Part shown: in pieces, positions 16,537 to 25,438 of the stretch
Numbering within the stretch: the first letter of the stretch is position 1
Layout: every line of letters begins with the position of its first letter
From: an uncultured Clostridium sp.
Lineage (GTDB): Bacteria; Bacillota; Clostridia; Clostridiales; Clostridiaceae
Length of the DNA: 35,402 nucleotides
Direction of reading: 5' to 3'
Assembly: GCF_937920395.1 (NCBI RefSeq)
Contig: NZ_CALEVF010000048.1
Span: 1 to 35,402, forward strand
The notes under the pieces: generated by a model
The model's database searches: none
The model's input: only the letters and a program-made list of their open reading frames with translations
Told to the model about the DNA's origin: nothing
Position numbers and translations under genes: made by a program

Positions 16537-17484
16537 ATGGGAAAGAAAGTTTATGCTATAAAAGAAGGGTTTAATTCTAATACTAATGAAAAAATAGAAA
16601 ATATAATAGTTGGTACTTGGACAGAGTGCCTAAAATATGTAAAAGGGGTAAAAGGAGCAAAGTATAAGAGCTTTGAGGATAGAAATGAAGCTGAAAAGTT
16701 TTTAAATTCTGCTCCTGTTATTTTAGAAAAGATAGATAACAATTATCCAAAGGATATCCTTCATATTTATGTGGATGGAAGTTATAATTCAGGGACGATG
16801 GAATATTCTTATGGAATGGTAGCAGTGAGGGATGATGTAGTTTTTTATATAGAGAGCGGCAAAGGAAAAAGTGATTCTAATAAAAATATAAGACAAATTG
16901 CAGGTGAACTAGAAGGCGCAGTAAAAGGATGCCAGTATGCGCAAAGCATAGGAGAAAAGAAAGTAGTGATATTTCATGATTATATAGGGATTTGTTACCA
17001 TGCTACTGGGTTCTGGGATAGGAAAGAGGAATCATCAAAACAGTATTATCAAAAAATGCAAGAACTTATGGGTAATGGAATAGAGGTTATATTTGTTAAA
17101 GTAGATAGCCATACAGGTGATTTATTTAATGAACTTGTGGATGAGAAATGTAAGGAGCAACTGGGAATAAAATCAGATAAAGTTGTGGAAAAGTGGCTAA
17201 CAAGTAACACTATAAATGTAGCAAGTGATGAGGTAAAGAGTCAAATTTGCTCAATAGCAGCAAAGGGAGAAGCAAATATAATTGTTAAAGATTCTAATAC
17301 CGTTAACAATTCTATGATTAAAAAGGAACCTAACAGGAAGCAAAATAAAATATATTCATTTAGTGAGATTGTTCATGAGTATAAAATTAATAATGGAGAC
17401 ATTGAGAAATTAATTTTGAACTTAAGTAGTGATGAAAAGACAAATTTTATTACTTATCTATTAAAAGAAAATAATATAAAGTGA
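16537..17484 (+). CDS. Viroplasmin-RNase H1 domain protein
   Basis: 315 aa. Residues 1-58 form a Cauli_VI/viroplasmin (RNA-DNA hybrid-binding) domain, beginning KKVYAIKEGFN with TWTECLKYVKG and FEDRNEAEKFL. Residues ~75-210 are an RNase H fold with acidic residues in the expected places: Asp80 (YVDGSYN), Glu124 (GELEGA), Asp148 (HDYIGI), Asp202 (NELVDEKCKE). This pattern, including SYGMVAV and VDSHTGD, is the Bacillus halodurans RNase H1 type; it should cut RNA in RNA-DNA hybrids. Unusually there is a ~105-residue C-terminal tail with a Lys/Asn linker and a helical end (YSFSEIVHEYKINNG), absent from the short enzymes. AAAAAGGAG ribosome binding site; kinase gene follows after 34 nt. Confidence 0.88.
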   Translation: MGKKVYAIKEGFNSNTNEKIENIIVGTWTECLKYVKGVKGAKYKSFEDRNEAEKFLNSAPVILEKIDNNYPKDILHIYVDGSYNSGTMEYSYGMVAVRDDVVFYIESGKGKSDSNKNIRQIAGELEGAVKGCQYAQSIGEKKVVIFHDYIGICYHATGFWDRKEESSKQYYQKMQELMGNGIEVIFVKVDSHTGDLFNELVDEKCKEQLGIKSDKVVEKWLTSNTINVASDEVKSQICSIAAKGEANIIVKDSNTVNNSMIKKEPNRKQNKIYSFSEIVHEYKINNGDIEKLILNLSSDEKTNFITYLLKENNIK

Positions 17485-17518
17485 TATACAAAATAATATA
17501 AATCATTGAGGTGGTATA

Positions 17519-19576
17519 TTGGAAAATTTAAATATTGAGCAGCAGTATAAGATTATTTTAGATCGAAACCAGAAGCTCGAAAAACGAAACCAGAAGATTG
17601 AGGAGCAAAACACTCAGTTACTCAGTATTATTGAAAATTTATCTGAGGGAGTAATGTTTGCTAATAATAAGGGCGATTTCATAATGGTGAATTCGGAAGC
17701 AAAGAGGCTTATTTATAAATCAGATATAGGAATTAATATAGCGGATGCTTTTAAGAATATTGAAGTATTCGATATGTTTGGCAATCAGGTGCCTTATGAA
17801 GATTTTCCATCAGTTAGAGCATTAAGAGGTGAAAAATCAAAGAATGTTAAGATTTTTGTATGCCACCCTAATAAAGAATACTTTGCAGAAATTAGTTCAA
17901 CGCCCATTTATAATGCAAAGGGTGATTTAACTATAATAGTATCCTGCTTTCATGATATTACAGAAACAATAAACCAATCAAGAGAAATAGAGCAGCAGAA
18001 AAAGGAATTAGAAGCTATCATAGAAAATATAGCTGACTCTATTGCTATTTTCGATGATAAAGGTAAATACATATTAGTAAATAAAACATCAAGGGAATTG
18101 TTTCTCTCATCTTATAATACTTTGGACAATATAAGTGATGGATATAATACATCTGAGTTTTATGATATTAATGGAGAGAAGATTGATAGCGAAAATATTC
18201 CAGCCAATAGACTTATGAGGGGCGAAGAATTTAAAAACATGAGAGTGATAGTTAAGTCACCAAATAAAACATTACAAGTAGATATTAATGGTACACCTAT
18301 TTATGATAGTAATGGAAAATTTACTTTGGGAGTTCTTTGCAGTAGAGATATGACAGACTATTTTAAGCATGAAGAAATTACAAGAAGCCGTTATGAATTT
18401 TTAAATAGAATGGTAAATACGTTTGATTTACCTGTTGTTCGATTATCACATCAAAATTTTAAAATTGTGGATATTAATAGAAAAGCATTTGGTATTATTC
18501 AATCGATTAAGCCGAGTGTTAAATCAATTAGCCAAATAAAAGGTAATAAAACTGAAGATTTATTTAAAAACTTTAAAAAGAGTGAATACTATAAGTGCTT
18601 AAATGAAGTTCTAAAGGATAAGAAAATCAAGTATTTAAATAAAAAAACTTTAATTTTAAATGGAAGTGAAGTATATTGGAATATTATATTTGAACCAGTA
18701 TTTGAAGTTAATGGGGAAATTCGTGAAATACTAATTTTAGTAATAGATGTTACTCCTGAAATTAAATCTAATATAGTTATGGAAAAAGCATTGAAAGTGC
18801 AAGGAGAATTTCTTGTTAATATATCGCATGAGCTTAAAACACCACTAAATGTTATATTTGCAACGGCTCAGTTATTTAGCATGTATTGTAATAGTGGGTC
18901 GCTTGATGATAAAAAGGATTCTATTATTAAATATATAGAATCCATTAAGCACAATTCTTATAGATTATCTAAAATTATTAATAACATAGTTGATTTATCC
19001 AAAATAGAAGCTGGATTTTACAAATTGAACTTATCTAATAATAATATCGTGGAAATTGTAGAAGAAATTGTGATGTCTTTAACTAATCTGACTGAGAGTA
19101 AGGGGTTAAATATTATTTTTGATACTGACCTTGAGGAAAATATTATTGCTTGTGATATAGAAAAAATTGAGAGAATAGTCTTAAATCTTATATCAAATGC
19201 TATAAAATTTTCAAATAAAGGTGATGAGATATTAGTCTATGTTAAAAATGAAAGCAAATTTGTTGAAATATCAGTTAAAGATAATGGAATTGGCATTGAA
19301 GAGGAGCATTTGGATATAATATTTGATAGATTTAGGCAGGTAGATAAATCGCTATCAAGAAATGCAGAAGGTACAGGGATTGGTCTTAGTTTAGTTAAGT
19401 CGATTGTTGAATTGCATGGTGGTAGTATATATGTTGAAAGTGAATTTGGGAAGGGAAGCAAGTTTACAGTAAGACTTCCTAAAGAGAAGGTACTTCATGA
19501 AAACAAGCTCTATAGTAGCAATGTAAGAGGGCGTGATGAAAACATACAAATAGAACTCTCAGATGTTTATTCATAA
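17519..19576 (+). CDS. PAS domain sensor histidine kinase (soluble)
   Basis: 685 aa. Order: N-terminal coiled coil (~1-35, QKLEKRNQKIEEQNTQLL), three PAS domains (~36-155, ~160-280, ~295-420), then the HisKA domain with phosphoacceptor His in NISHELKTPLN, and the HATPase domain with N box NLISNAIKFS, G1 DNGIGIEEEH, F box FDRFRQVD and G2 GTGIGLSLVKSIVELHGG. No transmembrane helix, so it senses a cytosolic or redox-type signal. The first two PAS domains look like a duplication: both contain a phrase like DxxGxxxxxEDxPxxRxxRGE followed by a V(R/K)(V/I) strand and a TPIYN(A/S)xG segment. TTG start at 17519 with GAGGTGG upstream. No response regulator is adjacent, so it is an orphan kinase. Possible sporulation or phosphorelay role is inference only. 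Confidence 0.92.
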   Translation: MENLNIEQQYKIILDRNQKLEKRNQKIEEQNTQLLSIIENLSEGVMFANNKGDFIMVNSEAKRLIYKSDIGINIADAFKNIEVFDMFGNQVPYEDFPSVRALRGEKSKNVKIFVCHPNKEYFAEISSTPIYNAKGDLTIIVSCFHDITETINQSREIEQQKKELEAIIENIADSIAIFDDKGKYILVNKTSRELFLSSYNTLDNISDGYNTSEFYDINGEKIDSENIPANRLMRGEEFKNMRVIVKSPNKTLQVDINGTPIYDSNGKFTLGVLCSRDMTDYFKHEEITRSRYEFLNRMVNTFDLPVVRLSHQNFKIVDINRKAFGIIQSIKPSVKSISQIKGNKTEDLFKNFKKSEYYKCLNEVLKDKKIKYLNKKTLILNGSEVYWNIIFEPVFEVNGEIREILILVIDVTPEIKSNIVMEKALKVQGEFLVNISHELKTPLNVIFATAQLFSMYCNSGSLDDKKDSIIKYIESIKHNSYRLSKIINNIVDLSKIEAGFYKLNLSNNNIVEIVEEIVMSLTNLTESKGLNIIFDTDLEENIIACDIEKIERIVLNLISNAIKFSNKGDEILVYVKNESKFVEISVKDNGIGIEEEHLDIIFDRFRQVDKSLSRNAEGTGIGLSLVKSIVELHGGSIYVESEFGKGSKFTVRLPKEKVLHENKLYSSNVRGRDENIQIELSDVYS

Positions 19577-19752
19577 AAAATTAATATTATAACATAAGTA
19601 CTTCAAATTAAATCATCTTTGAGGCCCATGAAAGGTCATTAAACTTTTATTTTTACTATTATATATAATTATTAATTTTAAAAAATACATTAAAAAATTA
19701 AAAAATGCACATCCTATAAAGAGTAAATAAATAAAGAAAGGGTGTGTAATTT

Positions 19753-19929
19753 ATGCAAAATAGATTTGTGTCAACAATTACAGCAGGTGCAATAATTGGT
19801 GTAGCAGCAGGCATGATGTTAATTCCTAATATGGATAGAAACACAAGAAGAAGAGCTAAAAAGACCGGAAAGATGGTAATGAATATGGCAGGCGACATAT
19901 ATGATAATATGAAGGACCGTATTTTATAA
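19753..19929 (+). CDS. Small YtxH-like protein
   Basis: 58 aa. Reads MQNRFVSTITAGAIIGVAAG and goes on to MMLIPNMDRNTRRRAKKTGK and ends in an amphipathic helix (MVMNMAGDIYDNMKDRIL). One Gly/Ala-rich transmembrane helix (~8-24) followed by a basic patch is the YtxH-type pattern (general-stress or envelope-associated small proteins). Start ATG with GAAAGGG 10 nt upstream. A strong hairpin follows at 19940-19983. The 176 bp before it (19577-19752) holds nothing I recognise apart from its presumed promoter. Confidence 0.75.
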   Translation: MQNRFVSTITAGAIIGVAAGMMLIPNMDRNTRRRAKKTGKMVMNMAGDIYDNMKDRIL

Positions 19930-19939
19930 TTAATATTCA

Positions 19940-19983
19940 AAAGACTCTAAACTATGTTAATAAACACATGGTTTGGAGTCTTT
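19940..19983 (+). terminator. Hairpin terminator after YtxH gene
   Basis: 18-bp stem (19940-19957 with 19966-19983) with two G-T pairs and an 8-nt loop, right arm ending GTCTTT. The following T content is modest. Confidence 0.75.
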
Positions 19984-20119
19984 AATATTTAAAGTAAAAA
20001 TTCGAAATCTATTCATATATTTACAATATTATAGGTGAACTATGTTATAATTGAATTAAAATTGTCGATTTATATAAATTAGTACTATTTTATTACCATG
20101 TTGTAAAGGAAGAGTGATT

Positions 20120-21418
20120 ATGGAAATACTATCTATGGGAGAAAAGATAAAGAGAAAAAGAAAAGAACTTAACATGACATTAAAAGACCTTGCAGGTAGT
20201 AGGATAACTCCAGGGCAAATTAGTTTAGTTGAATCCGGTAAATCTAATCCAAGTATGGATTTATTAGAATATCTTGCAAATAATTTAAATACTACGGTTG
20301 AATATCTAATGGAGTCAGAGGAAGCTCAAGCTGATAGAATATGTTTGTTCTACCAAAATATTGCTGAAGCTCAAATTTTAAATAGTGATCTATTGCAGGC
20401 TGAGCAAAACATCGATAAATCTATATATTTTTGTGAAAAATATAAATTAGAATATCGAAGAGCTAGGAACTTATCTTTAAGAGGCGATATATATATGGAA
20501 CAACACGATATTGCGTCAGCTCAACAGGTTTTTCTTTCTGCAAATGTAGTTTTTATTAAAAATAATTCTTATGAAGAGATAATTAAAACTTTATTAAAGT
20601 TAGGGAAAATAACTCTTAAGCTAAGGGGATATCAGTCTGCCTCAAGTTATTTTAAGCAAGCTGAAAAAGTTTTTATAGACAATCAAATGGGAAATGATTT
20701 TCTCCTGGGCGAAATATATTATTATATAGGTTATACTTATTTTAAATTAGAAAATATGGAGAATGCTATTAAATATTCATATTTAGCTAAGGAAAAATTC
20801 AATCAGATTAGTAGTAAAAAAGAGTATGCTAATTCACTCCTATTACTCGCGGATGGATATAATAAAAAAGGTGACATCAAAAATGCTATAAAATACTCGA
20901 AGATTACTTTAAAAGTATTCAAAGAAATTAATAATTTGACTTATATATCAGAGATAGAAAATAATTTAGGAAGATTATTTTATGAGTTTGAAAATATGGA
21001 AGAGTCATTTATACACCTAAATAAGGCTAAGGAAATTAGGCAAAATACTAATGACTTAAAATTAATAGATACTTTAGTTAACATTTGTAAAAATTACATT
21101 AAGCTTAAGTCTGTAAGTAAAGCTAAAGAGTCGTTAGGTCATATACTAGATTATATAGAAGATGGTAATAATACAGCATTATGCAAGTATTATCTATTAA
21201 AATATAGAATTGATTTATTAGAGGACAATAAGGGTGAAGCAGAAACCACATTACTTCAAGCATTAGAGTTTGTGAAGCAGCAAGATAAACTAAAGGATGC
21301 AGCTGAAATATCTATAATGATTGGAAAATTCTATGTGGATGGTGGCAGAAGTTTAGATGCAGCTAAATATTTAAATGAAGGTGTAGAGTTATTTAAAAGA
21401 CTAGGAATAATTAATTAA
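20120..21418 (+). CDS. XRE-TPR regulator (RRNPP-like), copy 1
   Basis: 432 aa. Residues ~1-65 are a Cro/C1 helix-turn-helix (MGEKIKRKRKELNMTLKDLA, GQISLVESGKSNPSMDLLEYLA). The rest is a chain of about nine TPR units (e.g. RARNLSLRGDIYMEQHDIASA, LLADGYNKKGDIKNAIKYS). This order and size match RRNPP regulators such as NprR and clostridial QsrB, which bind secreted peptides through the TPRs. Whether this one senses a peptide is inference; I saw no propeptide gene next to it. ATG 20120 is preferred over GTG 20114 because AAAGGAAGAG lies upstream at 20105-20114. TATAAT at 20046-20051 may be its -10 box. A paralogue follows after 56 nt. Confidence 0.87.
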   Translation: MEILSMGEKIKRKRKELNMTLKDLAGSRITPGQISLVESGKSNPSMDLLEYLANNLNTTVEYLMESEEAQADRICLFYQNIAEAQILNSDLLQAEQNIDKSIYFCEKYKLEYRRARNLSLRGDIYMEQHDIASAQQVFLSANVVFIKNNSYEEIIKTLLKLGKITLKLRGYQSASSYFKQAEKVFIDNQMGNDFLLGEIYYYIGYTYFKLENMENAIKYSYLAKEKFNQISSKKEYANSLLLLADGYNKKGDIKNAIKYSKITLKVFKEINNLTYISEIENNLGRLFYEFENMEESFIHLNKAKEIRQNTNDLKLIDTLVNICKNYIKLKSVSKAKESLGHILDYIEDGNNTALCKYYLLKYRIDLLEDNKGEAETTLLQALEFVKQQDKLKDAAEISIMIGKFYVDGGRSLDAAKYLNEGVELFKRLGIIN

Positions 21419-21474
21419 AACTATTTATGAAAATTTTATAAATGGATTATTCAATTTGTGGATAGGTGATGACA

Positions 21475-22758
21475 ATGAAAATATTATCAACGGGAGAAAA
21501 GATAAAAAGAAGTAGAATATATAAAGGATATACACTTAGAGAGATATGTGATGATAAAATATCAGTATCTAAAATGAGTTGTATAGAAAATAATAAGGTC
21601 ATAGCAGAACCTTGGATATTAGAATTAATTAGTAAAGAATTAGACATAGATATTGAGTATTTAAATGAAAATGTGTTTGAGCAAGTTAAGGGAAATATTA
21701 AAATATTAAAGGAAAATGCCTTAAACAATGGTAACGTGGATGTTAAAGATGAGACTTACAAAACTAATGTAACTTATAATTTGGATGTTGCTGAAAAATA
21801 TAATTATTATGATTTAGCTATTCAATTAATGCACATGTTATTTAATTTTCACTTAGATAAAAAAGATTTTGAGAACACCCAAGCTATTACTTCAAAGTAC
21901 TATGATTTATATTTAAAAACATCTGTAGAGGATAATAAGTTAACATATTATATAGATATGGCAAGACATCTATACATAAAAGAAGATTTTCTTCAAGCGT
22001 CGAGTTATTACCGTAATGTTAGAAAAGGACTTTATGGTAGTGGTAATTTGAATTATAAAAAGTTAATAATAGTCACGTATAGCGAGGCTGCTTGCAATAT
22101 TAAGCTAGAAAATTATGACCGTGCTTTTGAAGTAGGAAAAAGATTATTAGATTTGGTTAAGCATGTGGATACAAATCTTCGCGCAGCACAGATTTATCAT
22201 ATGTTAGCTGTTTTATCTATAAGAATGAAGAATGGTGATTTTCAAAAATATGAGCAAAAGTCTTATGAGTTATATAAAGATAAGTCGCCTTATAAGGCAA
22301 GGGCTATTTTCAACTATGGAGCAACCATGTTTGACTGTAATATGAAAGAAAAAGCAGTTGAATATATAAGCCGGGGGTTAAGTGTATATCCTAGAGACGA
22401 TAAGGTAGGATTAGTTGAATTTATGCTTGATTGTGTTGAAGAACTTATTAAAAATGATGAGGTGGAGCTTGCACAGCGTATTTCTGATGAAGTATTAAAC
22501 TATGCGATCAATTTAGATGATATTAAGTTTATAGAAAAAAGTTATTATTTTAAAGCTATTATTCTCGATAGACAAGGAAGCGTATCTAGTGCAGAGATGT
22601 ACATGAATTTATCTTTAGATTCATTATTAAAGTTTGGGAATAAGAAAGACATATATGCTCGTTATTTAGAAATGGGGAGTATGTACCATAAGTTATCTAA
22701 TGTGGCTGATTCTATAAAGTATTTTACTTTGGCATTACAACTTGAAAAAAAGATGTAA
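21475..22758 (+). CDS. XRE-TPR regulator (RRNPP-like), copy 2
   Basis: 428-aa-class paralogue of the preceding regulator, sharing the opening KILSTGEKIKRSR, the HTH layout, and a long TPR solenoid (FNYGATMFDCNMKEKAVEYI, SSAEMYMNLSLDSLLKFG). The HTH is more divergent: the second helix region reads SVSKMSCIENNKV instead of TPGQISLVESGKS, so DNA targets may differ. A stretch of non-TPR sequence (~90-110) separates HTH from repeats. ATG 21475 is chosen over the in-frame GTG/ATG at 21466/21469 for spacing from TAGG. 56 nt behind copy 1; the pair ends at the terminator overlapping its stop codon. Tandem duplication with divergence is inferred. Confidence 0.85.
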   Translation: MKILSTGEKIKRSRIYKGYTLREICDDKISVSKMSCIENNKVIAEPWILELISKELDIDIEYLNENVFEQVKGNIKILKENALNNGNVDVKDETYKTNVTYNLDVAEKYNYYDLAIQLMHMLFNFHLDKKDFENTQAITSKYYDLYLKTSVEDNKLTYYIDMARHLYIKEDFLQASSYYRNVRKGLYGSGNLNYKKLIIVTYSEAACNIKLENYDRAFEVGKRLLDLVKHVDTNLRAAQIYHMLAVLSIRMKNGDFQKYEQKSYELYKDKSPYKARAIFNYGATMFDCNMKEKAVEYISRGLSVYPRDDKVGLVEFMLDCVEELIKNDEVELAQRISDEVLNYAINLDDIKFIEKSYYFKAIILDRQGSVSSAEMYMNLSLDSLLKFGNKKDIYARYLEMGSMYHKLSNVADSIKYFTLALQLEKKM

Positions 22759-22792
22759 ATTTGGAATTTATCCAAAATTACATCTTTTTTTT
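22745..22792 (+). terminator. Rho-independent terminator of XRE-TPR pair
   Basis: 21-bp stem with one mismatch (22745-22765 with 22771-22791), 5-nt loop, eight T's. It overlaps the last codons and stop of copy 2. Confidence 0.9.
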
Positions 22793-22803
22793 AGTTACAA
22801 CAT

Positions 22804-23034
22804 ATGAATTTCTCCTGCATGTCATAAATAAGAGTTTGAAACGTGAAATTCCATTAAGAAATTCTAAACTTTTGCAAATATAAAATACTCTAACACTCAC
22901 ATTCGGCGTTGCCGGTTCGCTAGACTTCCTTTCAGGAAGTCTTACGAGAATTTTACACTTACAAAAGAAGAATTTTAAATGGAATTTCAATGTTTCTGCT
23001 CTTCTTATTTGATGCCATTTCCGGCGAAATTCAT
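22804..23034. repeat. Long palindromic repeat element, copy B
   Basis: 231 bp, homologous to 14007-14239 over its full length. Arms 22804-22890 and 22947-23034 are mirror images with scattered differences. The centre has hairpins CGGC-GTT-GCCG (22904-22914) and AGACTTCCT-TTC-AGGAAGTCT (22922-22942), flanking GGTTCGCT. Both copies continue for a few bases as ACCAGTAT on the right. Another partial right end (ATTCATACTGGTATTATT, 23103-23120) overlaps the gatD stop. Like copy A it lies between convergent genes (XRE-TPR and gatD). Confidence 0.85.
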
Positions 23035-23114
23035 ACCAGTATCTCTTATATATTCATGTAATTTAAGATTTCTGAGTGGTAACACAATAGTTATTAGGCA
23101 TATTCATACTGGTA

Positions 23115-23840
23115 TTATTTTGAAGTTTCCCTGTTTATTATAAATTCTTTTGCTTTAATTTCTAGAGTATCATCTAAGGATGTTAATGCTACTTCATCAT
23201 ATTTATTGTTTAAGGCAAGTGAAAGTATTCTGTCTGCAAGCTCAGGATTTTTAGATAATAATGAACCATGGAAATAAGTGCAGAAGGTGTTTTTATATAC
23301 GCAACCCTCGTAACCATCTTCTCCATTATTACCATATCCAACTTCAACTTTGCCAAGAGGTGATAGACCGTTTATATAGGTCCTTCCAGAGTGATTCTCA
23401 AAGCCTACATATGTTTCATCAAAAGCTTCGTTGTGAATGACTGTGTTGCCTATAAACCGTTTGTCACCACCTTCAGTGTAAATATCCAAAATGCCAAGAC
23501 CGTCAACTTTTTCACCACTTGGAGTTGTGTAATATTTCCCAAGTAATTGATATCCACCACAGATGGCTAAAAATACTTTCCCACTTTCTATATATTCTTC
23601 CATTGAATCTTTTTTAAGAGTTATTAAATCTGGAGAAACTATAGTTTGTTCATAATCTTGGCCGCCTCCAAAAAAAACTATATCGTAATCTTCTGCTTTA
23701 AAATTGTCGCCCATAGATATATTAACAATATTTACTTCAATTCCACGAAGTTCTGCTCTGTGTTTTAGTATTAAAATATTACCTACATCCCCATATACAT
23801 TCAATAAATCAGGATATAGATGACAAATATTAATTTCCAT
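23115..23840 (-). CDS. gatD: Lipid II isoglutaminyl synthase, glutaminase subunit GatD
   Basis: Class I glutamine amidotransferase that releases ammonia for MurT to amidate the D-Glu of lipid II. 241 aa from ATG 23840 (AGAAGG 8 nt upstream; GTG 23849 lies within that site). Catalytic Cys94 sits in LAICGGYQLLG, and His191 in TYFHGSLLSKNPELADRI; both match the known GatD positions closely. The N-terminus (ICHLYPDLLNVYGDVGNI) and FFGGGQDYEQ are typical of GatD rather than CobB/CobQ. It lies 43 nt downstream of murT on the same strand, the standard murT-gatD operon. Its 3' end borders palindrome B. Confidence 0.95.
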   Translation of the reverse strand: MEINICHLYPDLLNVYGDVGNILILKHRAELRGIEVNIVNISMGDNFKAEDYDIVFFGGGQDYEQTIVSPDLITLKKDSMEEYIESGKVFLAICGGYQLLGKYYTTPSGEKVDGLGILDIYTEGGDKRFIGNTVIHNEAFDETYVGFENHSGRTYINGLSPLGKVEVGYGNNGEDGYEGCVYKNTFCTYFHGSLLSKNPELADRILSLALNNKYDEVALTSLDDTLEIKAKEFIINRETSK

Positions 23841-23883
23841 ATTATTCACCTTCTGAATTAGATTTTTAACTATACTAGATTTT

Positions 23884-25242
23884 TTACCAAATTTTATTTA
23901 TATAACCTTTAGTGTGTAAAAATTTTCTTAAATTTATCATTGCAGTATAGGTTGCTAGGATATATACTATTTCACCCTTGCAAGATTTAATTTCTTTAAG
24001 TAATGTTTCTTCATCGCTGCAAAGAAGGAATGAATCTGATGAAAAACCAGCTACTTTAAGCCTTATTGCCATATCGTATAAACGAATACCTGATATCATA
24101 ACTTTGTTAACATCAAGACTAGTAAGACGCTCAAAATTTACATCCCAAATCCAAGAAACATCTTTACCATCTGCATAATTATCATTTAAAAGGAGAGATA
24201 AGTTTATTTTACGTTTATCAAGATTGATAGTGTTTACAGCTTCGTCATAACCTGCAGGATTTTTAACCAATATTATTTTAACCTCCGTGCCATCAATATT
24301 TAGAGTTTCTTGTCTACCAAAGCTACTAGCTACGGTTTTAAGAGAGCTTGCTATAGTATTATCTGGAGTGCCAAGAACCTTGGCTACAGAGTATGCACAT
24401 AAGGCGTTATAAATATTATAAGTGCCTGGTTGATTTATGTAATATTCTTTATTATTAATAGAAACAGACGAACCACTAGTATTTAGTTCAATAACTTTAT
24501 CTACGAAGTATGTAAGTTTTGGCCTTTTATATCCACATGAAGGACAATAAAAGTCTCCAAGATGATTGTAGGTTATAAAATTATAACTGTAGGCTGATTT
24601 GCAGATTGTACAAAATTTAGCATCTGCATTTATATCTACAGTTTTATTTTCATTAATTTTAGTTTCAAAACCATAGTATATCACTTTATTTGTAAGATTC
24701 AAGTTTCCAAATAAAGACTCATCTCCATTAAGCACAAGAGTTGATTCAGGAACTTTTTCAATCCCGACAAGTATTTTCTTTAGAGTTGTATAAACTTCTC
24801 CATATCTATCCATTTGGTCCCGAAATAGGTTAGTTATAGTAATTATTTTTGGAGTTATATATTCGGTTACAAATTTTAGATTAGCCTCATCAACTTCTAT
24901 AACTGCAATTTTTTTCTCAGTTGATTTTTTAAATGAATAATTTGAAATAAAACAAGCAACTATTCCTGTATACATATTTGCACCAGTATTATTGGTGATT
25001 ACCGGCCTTTTACTATCTTTTATGATGCTATAAATCATACTTGTTGTTGTGGTTTTACCATTAGTACCGGTTATAAGTATAACATCATAATTATTAGCAA
25101 TTGTTTTCAAAATGTTTTTATCAAGCTTTAAGGCAATTTTACCCGGGAAATTAGTGCCACCTTGAAATATAGACTTTGATAATTTCATAATAAATTTTGA
25201 AACTAATATACTGAGTAACGACTGAATTTTAATTTTTAACAC
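23884..25242 (-). CDS. murT: Lipid II isoglutaminyl synthase, MurT subunit
   Basis: Mur-ligase-like subunit that activates the D-Glu carboxylate of lipid II with ATP and amidates it with ammonia from GatD. 452 aa. P-loop GTNGKTTTTSMI at 59-70; MurT-type four-Cys zinc ribbon (CTIC ... CPSC, ~200-225) inserted in the middle domain; C-terminal DUF1727-like domain. The N-terminus (QGGTNFPGKIALKLDKNIL) is the usual MurT start region. Start GTG 25242 is the only initiator in the right area, but AAAGGA ends just 1 nt before it, which is too close. The same bases contain ATGTGTTAA, a two-codon ORF (start region unresolved). Promoter candidate on the minus strand at 25321-25292 (TTGTAT-N18-TATTAT). 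Confidence 0.93.
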   Translation of the reverse strand: MLKIKIQSLLSILVSKFIMKLSKSIFQGGTNFPGKIALKLDKNILKTIANNYDVILITGTNGKTTTTSMIYSIIKDSKRPVITNNTGANMYTGIVACFISNYSFKKSTEKKIAVIEVDEANLKFVTEYITPKIITITNLFRDQMDRYGEVYTTLKKILVGIEKVPESTLVLNGDESLFGNLNLTNKVIYYGFETKINENKTVDINADAKFCTICKSAYSYNFITYNHLGDFYCPSCGYKRPKLTYFVDKVIELNTSGSSVSINNKEYYINQPGTYNIYNALCAYSVAKVLGTPDNTIASSLKTVASSFGRQETLNIDGTEVKIILVKNPAGYDEAVNTINLDKRKINLSLLLNDNYADGKDVSWIWDVNFERLTSLDVNKVMISGIRLYDMAIRLKVAGFSSDSFLLCSDEETLLKEIKSCKGEIVYILATYTAMINLRKFLHTKGYINKIW

Positions 25243-25291
25243 ATCCTTTGATTGTACTTATGAATTTAATTTTTTATTATTAGTAGAAATC

Positions 25292-25321
25292 ATAATATAT
25301 TTTATAATTATGATAATACAA
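25292..25321 (-). promoter_or_regulatory. Candidate promoter of murT-gatD
   Basis: Minus strand TTGTAT (25321-25316), 18-nt spacer, TATTAT (25297-25292), about 50 nt before the murT start. AT-rich context makes this moderate. Confidence 0.5.
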
Positions 25322-25399
25322 TTTTATAACATACGAACATAAATGTCTAACCTATTAATGTAACTTATAATTAAATATTGTGGCTTTTTAGGTATGAAT

Positions 25400-25427
25400 T
25401 TGTTAGAATATAACTATAACATATAAA
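25400..25427 (+). promoter_or_regulatory. Candidate promoter of EamA gene
   Basis: TTGTTA (25400-25405), 16-nt spacer, TATAAA (25422-25427). Predicted transcript start ~25434, only about 5 nt before the ATG at 25439. Confidence 0.55.
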
Positions 25428-25438
25428 ATATTAGATTT

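Noticed and set aside
22778..22990. 70-codon minus-strand ORF inside palindrome B
   Set aside because: It lies wholly in the inverted-repeat element, has no ribosome binding site or family resemblance, and copy A has no matching ORF.
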